Source: Taudactylus pleione (taxonomy: Eukaryota > Chordata > Amphibia > Anura > Myobatrachidae). From it: a stretch of 64,000 bases of DNA. Each line of letters opens with the position of its first letter. The first letter of the stretch is position 1. The DNA lies in assembly GCA_031769625.1 (NCBI GenBank), contig JAUIMM010002321.1, forward strand, positions 1 to 64,000, given 5' to 3'. The position numbers were made by a program, and so were the translations under genes. Under the pieces are notes generated by a model. The model was not told where the DNA came from. It made no database searches and saw only the letters and a program-made list of their open reading frames with translations. Positions 56,901 through 64,000 of this stretch are shown here, piece after piece.

Positions 56901-58558
56901 AAAAGCACCACTCAAACAACACACACAAACACCACTCAAACAACACACAAAAGCACCACTCAAACAACACACAAAAGCACCACTCCAAAAACACACAAGC
57001 ACCACTCAAACAACACACAAAAGCACCACTTAAACAACACACAAAAGCACCATTCCAAAAACACACAAGAACCACTCAAACAACACACAAAAGCACCACT
57101 CAAACAACACACAAAAGCACCACTCAAACAACACAGAAAAGCACCACTCTAAAAACACACAAAAGCACCACTCCAAAAACAAACAAGCTCCACTCAAACA
57201 ACACACAAAAGCACCACTCAAACAACACACACAAGCACCACTCAAACAACACACAAAAGCACCACTCAAACAACACACACAAACACCACTCAAAAGCACC
57301 ACTCCAAAAACAGACAAGCACCACTCAAACAACACACAAAAGCACCACTAAAGCAACACACACAAGCACCACTCAAACAACACACACAAACATCACTCAA
57401 ACAACACACAAAAGCACCACTCAAACAACACACACAAACACCACTCAAACAACACACAAAACCACCACTCAAACAGCACACAAAAGCACCACTCAAACAA
57501 CACTCAAAAGTACCACTCCAAAAACAGACAAGCACCACTCATACAACACACAAAAGCAACACTCAGACAACTCACACAAGCACCACTCAAACAACACACA
57601 CAAACACCACTCAAACAACACACAAAAGCACCACTCAAACAACACACACAAATGCCACTCCAAAAACACACAAGCACCACTCAAACAACACACAAAAGCA
57701 CCACTCAAACAACACACACAAACACCACTCAAACAACACACAAAAGCACCACTCAAACAACACACAAAAGCACCACTCCAAAAACACACAAGCACCACTC
57801 AAACAACACACAAAAGCACCACTTAAACAACACACAAAAGCACCATTCCAAAAACACACAAGAACCACTCAAACAACACACAAAAGCTCCACTCAAACAA
57901 CACACACAAACACCACTCAAACAACACACAAAAGCACCACTCAAACAACACACAAAAGCACCAATCAAACAACACACACAAGCACCACTGAAACAACACA
58001 CAAAAGCACCACTCAAACAACACACAAAAGCACCATTCCAAAAACACACAAGCACCACTCAAACAACACACAAAAGCACCACTCAAACAACACACACAAA
58101 CACCACTCCAAAAACACACAAGCACCACTCAAACAACACACAAAAGCACCACTCAAACAACATGCAAAAGCACCACTCCAAAAACACACAAGCACCACTC
58201 AAACACACAAAAGCACCACTCAAACAACACACACAAACACCACTCAAACAACACACAAAAGCACCACTCCAAAAACACACAAGCACCACTCAAACAACAC
58301 ACAAAAGCACAACTCAAACAACACAAAAAAGCACCATTCCAAAAACACACAAGCACCACTCAAACAAAACACAAAAGATCCACTCAAACAACACACACAA
58401 ACACCACTGAAACAACACACAAAAGCACCACTCCAAAAACACACAAGCACCACTCAAACAACACACAAAAGCACCACTCAAACAACACACACAAACACCA
58501 CTTAAACAACACACAAAAGCACCACTCAAACAACACACACAAACACCACTTAAACAAC
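53927..58558 (+). repeat. 4632 bp tandem duplication, copy 2
   Basis: Near-identical to 49294-53926. It contains the 23 bp monomer at 54622-54644, which accounts for the 591 bp instead of 592 bp marker spacing. Another difference is CAAACAACACAC near 54775 where copy 1 has CAAACAGCACAC. After 58558 the array continues with CAAAGGCACC, as at 49.2 kb. Confidence 0.9.
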
Positions 58559-60201
58559 ACACAAAAGCACCACTCAAACAACACACAAAGGCACCACTCC
58601 AAAAACACACAGGCACCACTCAGAGAACACACAAATGCACCACTCAAACAAAACACAAGAACCACTCAGAGAACACACAAAAGCACCACTCAAACAACAT
58701 AGAAAAGTACCATTCCAAAAACACACAAGCACCACTCAAACAACACACAAAAGCACCACTCAAACAACACACACAAACACCACTCAAAAGCACCACTCCA
58801 AAAACAGACAAGCACCACTCAAACAACACACAAAAGCACCACTAAAGCAACACACACAAGCACCACTCAAACAACACACACAAACATCACTCAAACAACA
58901 CACAAAAGCCCCACTCAAACAACACACACAAGCACCACTCAAACAACACACACAAACAACACTCAAAAGTACCACTCCAAAAACAGACAAGCACCACTCA
59001 TACAACACACAAAAGCACCACTCAGACAACTCACACAAGCACCACTCAAACAACACACACAAACACCACTCAAACAACACACAAAAGCACCACTCAAACA
59101 ACACACACAAATGCCACTCCAAAAACACACAAGCACCACTCAAACAACACACAAAAGCACCACTCAAACAACACACACAAACACCACTCAAACAACACAC
59201 AAAAGCACCACTCAAACAACACACAAAAGCACCACTCCAAAAACACACAAGCACCACTCAAACAACACACAAAAGCACCACTTAAACAACACACAAAAGC
59301 ACCATTCCAAAAACACACAAGAACCACTCAAACAACACACAAAAGCTCCACTCAAACAACACACACAAACACCACTCAAACAACACACAAAAGCACCACT
59401 CAAACAACACACAAAAGCACCACTCAAACAACACACACAAGCACCACTGAAACAACACACAAAAGCACCACTCAAACAACACACACAAACACCACTCAAA
59501 CAACACACAAAACCACCACTCAAACAGCACACAAAAGCACCACTCAAACAACACTCAAAAGTACCACTCCAAAAACAGACAAGCACCACTCATACAACAC
59601 ACAAAAGCACCACTCAGACAACTCACACAAGCACCACTCAAACAACACACACAAACACCACTCAAACAACACACAAAAGCACCACTCAAACAACACACAC
59701 AAATGCCACTCCAAAAACACACAAGCACCACTCAAACAACACACAAAAGCACCACTCAAACAACACACACAAACACCACTCAAACAACACACAAAAGCAC
59801 CACTCAAACAACACACAAAAGCACCACTCCAAAAACACACAAGCACCACTCAAACAACACACAAAAGCACCACTTAAACAACACACAAAAGCACCATTCC
59901 AAAAACACACAAGAACCACTCAAACAACACACAAAAGCACCACTCAAACAACACACAAAAGCACCACTCAAACAACACAGAAAAGCACCACTCTAAAAAC
60001 ACACAAAAGCACCACTCCAAAAACAAACAAGCTCCACTCAAACAACACACAAAAGCACCACTCAAACAACACACACAAGCACCACTCAAACAACACACAA
60101 AAGCACCACTCAAACAACACACACAAACACCACTCAAAAGCACCACTCCAAAAACAGACAAGCACCACTCAAACAACACACAAAAGCACCACTAAAGCAA
60201 C
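57572..60201 (+). repeat. 2630 bp tandem duplication, copy 1
   Basis: The markers at 57652, 58635, 59111 and 59703 reappear at 60282, 61265, 61741 and 62333, all at offset 2630. The copy 1 to copy 2 junction near 60202 joins CACTAAAGC-type sequence to the CACACAAGC unit and gives the unusual 579 bp marker spacing. Confidence 0.9.
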
Positions 60202-62831
60202 ACACACAAGCACCACTCAAACAACACACACAAACACCACTCAAACAACACACAAAAGCACCACTCAAACAACACACACAAATGCCACTCCAAAAACACA
60301 CAAGCACCACTCAAACAACACACAAAAGCACCACTCAAACAACACACACAAACACCACTCAAACAACACACAAAAGCACCACTCAAACAACACACAAAAG
60401 CACCACTCCAAAAACACACAAGCACCACTCAAACAACACACAAAAGCACCACTTAAACAACACACAAAAGCACCATTCCAAAAACACACAAGAACCACTC
60501 AAACAACACACAAAAGCTCCACTCAAACAACACACACAAACACCACTCAAACAACACACAAAAGCACCACTCAAACAACACACAAAAGCACCAATCAAAC
60601 AACACACACAAGCACCACTGAAACAACACACAAAAGCACCACTCAAACAACACACAAAAGCACCATTCCAAAAACACACAAGCACCACTCAAACAACACA
60701 CAAAAGCACCACTCAAACAACACACACAAACACCACTCCAAAAACACACAAGCACCACTCAAACAACACACAAAAGCACCACTCAAACAACATGCAAAAG
60801 CACCACTCCAAAAACACACAAGCACCACTCAAACACACAAAAGCACCACTCAAACAACACACACAAACACCACTCAAACAACACACAAAAGCACCACTCC
60901 AAAAACACACAAGCACCACTCAAACAACACACAAAAGCACAACTCAAACAACACAAAAAAGCACCATTCCAAAAACACACAAGCACCACTCAAACAAAAC
61001 ACAAAAGATCCACTCAAACAACACACACAAACACCACTGAAACAACACACAAAAGCACCACTCCAAAAACACACAAGCACCACTCAAACAACACACAAAA
61101 GCACCACTCAAACAACACACACAAACACCACTTAAACAACACACAAAAGCACCACTCAAACAACACACACAAACACCACTTAAACAACACACAAAAGCAC
61201 CACTCAAACAACACACAAAGGCACCACTCCAAAAACACACAGGCACCACTCAGAGAACACACAAATGCACCACTCAAACAAAACACAAGAACCACTCAGA
61301 GAACACACAAAAGCACCACTCAAACAACATAGAAAAGTACCATTCCAAAAACACACAAGCACCACTCAAACAACACACAAAAGCACCACTCAAACAACAC
61401 ACACAAACACCACTCAAAAGCACCACTCCAAAAACAGACAAGCACCACTCAAACAACACACAAAAGCACCACTAAAGCAACACACACAAGCACCACTCAA
61501 ACAACACACACAAACATCACTCAAACAACACACAAAAGCACCACTCAAACAACACACACAAGCACCACTCAAACAACACACACAAACAACACTCAAAAGT
61601 ACCACTCCAAAAACAGACAAGCACCACTCATACAACACACAAAAGCACCACTCAGACAACTCACACAAGCACCACTCAAACAACACACACAAACACCACT
61701 CAAACAACACACAAAAGCACCACTCAAACAACACACACAAATGCCACTCCAAAAACACACAAGCACCACTCAAACAACACACAAAAGCACCACTCAAACA
61801 ACACACACAAACACCACTCAAACAACACACAAAAGCACCACTCAAACAACACACAAAAGCACCACTCCAAAAACACACAAGCACCACTCAAACAACACAC
61901 AAAAGCACCACTTAAACAACACACAAAAGCACCATTCCAAAAACACACAAGAACCACTCAAACAACACACAAAAGCTCCACTCAAACAACACACACAAAC
62001 ACCACTCAAACAACACACAAAAGCACCACTCAAACAACACACAAAAGCACCACTCAAACAACACACACAAGCACCACTGAAACAACACACAAAAGCACCA
62101 CTCAAACAACACACACAAACACCACTCAAACAACACACAAAACCACCACTCAAACAGCACACAAAAGCACCACTCAAACAACACTCAAAAGTACCACTCC
62201 AAAAACAGACAAGCACCACTCATACAACACACAAAAGCACCACTCAGACAACTCACACAAGCACCACTCAAACAACACACACAAACACCACTCAAACAAC
62301 ACACAAAAGCACCACTCAAACAACACACACAAATGCCACTCCAAAAACACACAAGCACCACTCAAACAACACACAAAAGCACCACTCAAACAACACACAC
62401 AAACACCACTCAAACAACACACAAAAGCACCACTCAAACAACACACAAAAGCACCACTCCAAAAACACACAAGCACCACTCAAACAACACACAAAAGCAC
62501 CACTTAAACAACACACAAAAGCACCATTCCAAAAACACACAAGAACCACTCAAACAACACACAAAAGCACCACTCAAACAACACACAAAAGCACCACTCA
62601 AACAACACAGAAAAGCACCACTCTAAAAACACACAAAAGCACCACTCCAAAAACAAACAAGCTCCACTCAAACAACACACAAAAGCACCACTCAAACAAC
62701 ACACACAAGCACCACTCAAACAACACACAAAAGCACCACTCAAACAACACACACAAACACCACTCAAAAGCACCACTCCAAAAACAGACAAGCACCACTC
62801 AAACAACACACAAAAGCACCACTAAAGCAAC
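60202..62831 (+). repeat. 2630 bp tandem duplication, copy 2
   Basis: Second copy of 57572-60201. Similarity continues to about 62865, where CAAACATC replaces CAAACACC. Downstream, 63092-64000 starts another 1905 bp type unit that is cut by the window edge. Confidence 0.9.
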
Positions 62832-63091
62832 ACACACAAGCACCACTCAAACAACACACACAAACATCACTCAAACAACACACAAAAGCACCACTCAAAC
62901 AACATACACAAACACCACTCAAACAACACACAAAACCACCACTCAAACAGCACACAAAAGCACCACTCAAACAACACTCAAAAGTACCACTCCAAAAACA
63001 GACAAGCACCACTCATACAACACACAAAAGCACCACTCAGACAACTCACACAAGCACCACTCAAACAACACACACAAACACCACTCAAACA

Positions 63092-64000
63092 ACACACAAA
63101 AGCACCACTCAAACAACACACAAAGGCACCACTCCAAAAACACACAGGCACCACTCAGAGAACACACAAATGCACCACTCAAACAAAACACAAGAACCAC
63201 TCAGAGAACACACAAAAGCACCACTCAAACAACATAGAAAAGTACCATTCCAAAAACACACAAGCACCACTCAAACAACACACAAAAGCACCACTCAAAC
63301 AACACACACAAACACCACTCAAAAGCACCACTCCAAAAACAGACAAGCACCACTCAAACAACACACAAAAGCACCACTAAAGCAACACACACAAGCACCA
63401 CTCAAACAACACACACAAACATCACTCAAACAACACACAAAAGCACCACTCAAACAACACACACAAGCACCACTCAAACAACACACACAAACAACACTCA
63501 AAAGTACCACTCCAAAAACAGACAAGCACCACTCATACAACACACAAAAGCACCACTCAGACAACTCACACAAGCACCACTCAAACAACACACACAAACA
63601 CCACTCAAACAACACACAAAAGCACCACTCAAACAACACACACAAATGCCACTCCAAAAACACACAAGCACCACTCAAACAACACACAAAAGCACCACTC
63701 AAACAACACACACAAACACCACTCAAACAACACACAAAAGCACCACTCAAACAACACACAAAAGCACCACTCCAAAAACACACAAGCACCACTCAAACAA
63801 CACACAAAAGCACCACTTAAACAACACACAAAAGCACCATTCCAAAAACACACAAGAACCACTCAAACAACACACAAAAGCTCCACTCAAACAACACACA
63901 CAAACACCACTCAAACAACACACAAAAGCACCACTCAAACAACACACAAAAGCACCACTCAAACAACACACACAAGCACCACTGAAACAACACACAAAAG
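63092..64000 (+). repeat. Truncated higher-order copy at the right window edge
   Basis: Matches 61187-62095 at offset 1905, including CAAAGGCACC, CAGAGAACAC, CATAGAAAAG, 13-mer, CAAACATC and the CAAATGCC marker (ATG 63646). The window stops inside a type A monomer, so the array continues to the right. Confidence 0.88.

Larger units (their letters stand above)
1..64000. repeat. Continuous 24/22 bp minisatellite (satellite) array filling the window
   Basis: Every part of the window can be read as head-to-tail monomers in the same orientation. The main monomer is 24 bp, starting CACCACTCAAAC and ending in one of three tails: ACACAAAAG (commonest), ACACACAAA or ACACACAAG. A 22 bp relative has TCCAAAAAC in place of TCAAACAAC and a shorter tail. 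Rare lengths (13, 21, 23, 33 bp) are internal deletions or additions. The common 24-mer holds 13 A, 9 C, 1 G and 1 T, so the strand is extremely amino-skewed and CpG-poor. No unique sequence, transposon end, telomere-type repeat or inverted monomer was seen. Both window ends lie inside the array. The monomer family is not one I recognise; the organism is presumably a eukaryote. Confidence 0.97.
48254..64000 (+). repeat. Higher-order repeat region built on a 592 bp module
   Basis: A marker monomer with CAAATGCCACTCC (ATG at 48271, 49730, 50322, 51635, 52227, 53020, 54363, 54954, 56267, 56859, 57652, 59111, 59703, 60282, 61741, 62333 and 63646) starts a conserved run of over 200 bp in all 17 places. 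Spacings between markers are 1459, 592, 1313, 592, 793, 1343, 591, 1313, 592, 793, 1459, 592, 579, 1459, 592 and 1313 bp. The recurring set of spacings shows that longer units were duplicated as blocks. The region continues past the window end. Confidence 0.92.

Noticed and set aside
1..64000. CRISPR array, suggested by short direct repeats at regular spacing
   Set aside because: Monomers are directly contiguous, with no unique spacers and no cas genes. Variation is spread over the whole monomer, and the array is thousands of units long.
1..64000. Telomeric repeat array
   Set aside because: No TTAGGG, TTTAGGG, TTAGG or similar short unit is present on either strand. The G/T-rich strand has only isolated GG pairs.
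1..64000. G-quadruplex potential of the G/T-rich strand
   Set aside because: There is only about one GG dinucleotide per 24 bp and no GGG runs, so a stable quadruplex is not expected.
1..64000. CENP-B box or similar centromere protein site in the monomer
   Set aside because: The CENP-B box needs CpG-containing TTCG and CGGG elements. CpG is almost absent and no such match was seen.

Overview
The whole 64 kb window is one uninterrupted tandem-repeat array, a minisatellite or satellite. It holds no unique sequence, and I see no protein-coding gene, RNA gene, mobile element or CRISPR array. The array is cut by both window edges, so its true size and flanks are unknown. The basic monomer is 24 bp (clear example 21-44), starts CACCACTCAAAC and ends ACACAAAAG. 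It is interspersed with a 22 bp relative (example 45-66) whose core reads TCCAAAAAC, plus rarer 13, 21, 23 and 33 bp forms. Dividing the window by a mean near 23.5 bp gives roughly 2,700 monomers (estimate).

Organism: a long array with nested higher-order repeats points to a eukaryotic heterochromatic, subtelomeric or pericentromeric-type locus. I do not recognise the monomer and cannot name the species. CpG is almost absent, and several CpG positions have TpG partners in sister copies. That fits a genome with germline cytosine methylation, but does not prove it.

Layout. (I) 1-6879: irregular array with partial duplications at offsets 3552, 1937 and 214 bp. (II) 6880-15750: tandem blocks of 1761, 657 and 758 bp, plus a 5969 bp duplication running from 8566 into region III. 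(III) 15751-37746: two adjacent, nearly identical copies of an about 11.0 kb block (15751-26736 and 26737-37746), each carrying smaller nested duplications (140, 638, 1794, 4474 bp). (IV) about 37741-45305: a second copy of 32819-37740, enlarged by a 3014 bp tandem duplication (38796-41809 and 41810-44823). (V) about 45300-48250: irregular array with 544 and 1534 bp offsets. (VI) 48254-64000: strongly organised higher-order repeat built round a 592 bp, 25-monomer module, with tandem blocks of 1905, 2630 and 4632/4633 bp.

Reading frames: the + strand is about 92-96% A+C and so nearly lacks stop codons in all three frames. This creates very long chance frames (up to 1445 codons) whose translation cycles through HHSNNTQK, APLKQHTK and STTQTTHK as each 22 bp monomer shifts the frame. 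The Cys/Phe/Trp-rich frames on the other strand are the reverse complement of the same monomers. I do not regard any of these as genes. The biological content of the window is its record of repeated unequal exchange or duplication. All block boundaries were read by eye and are good to about one monomer.
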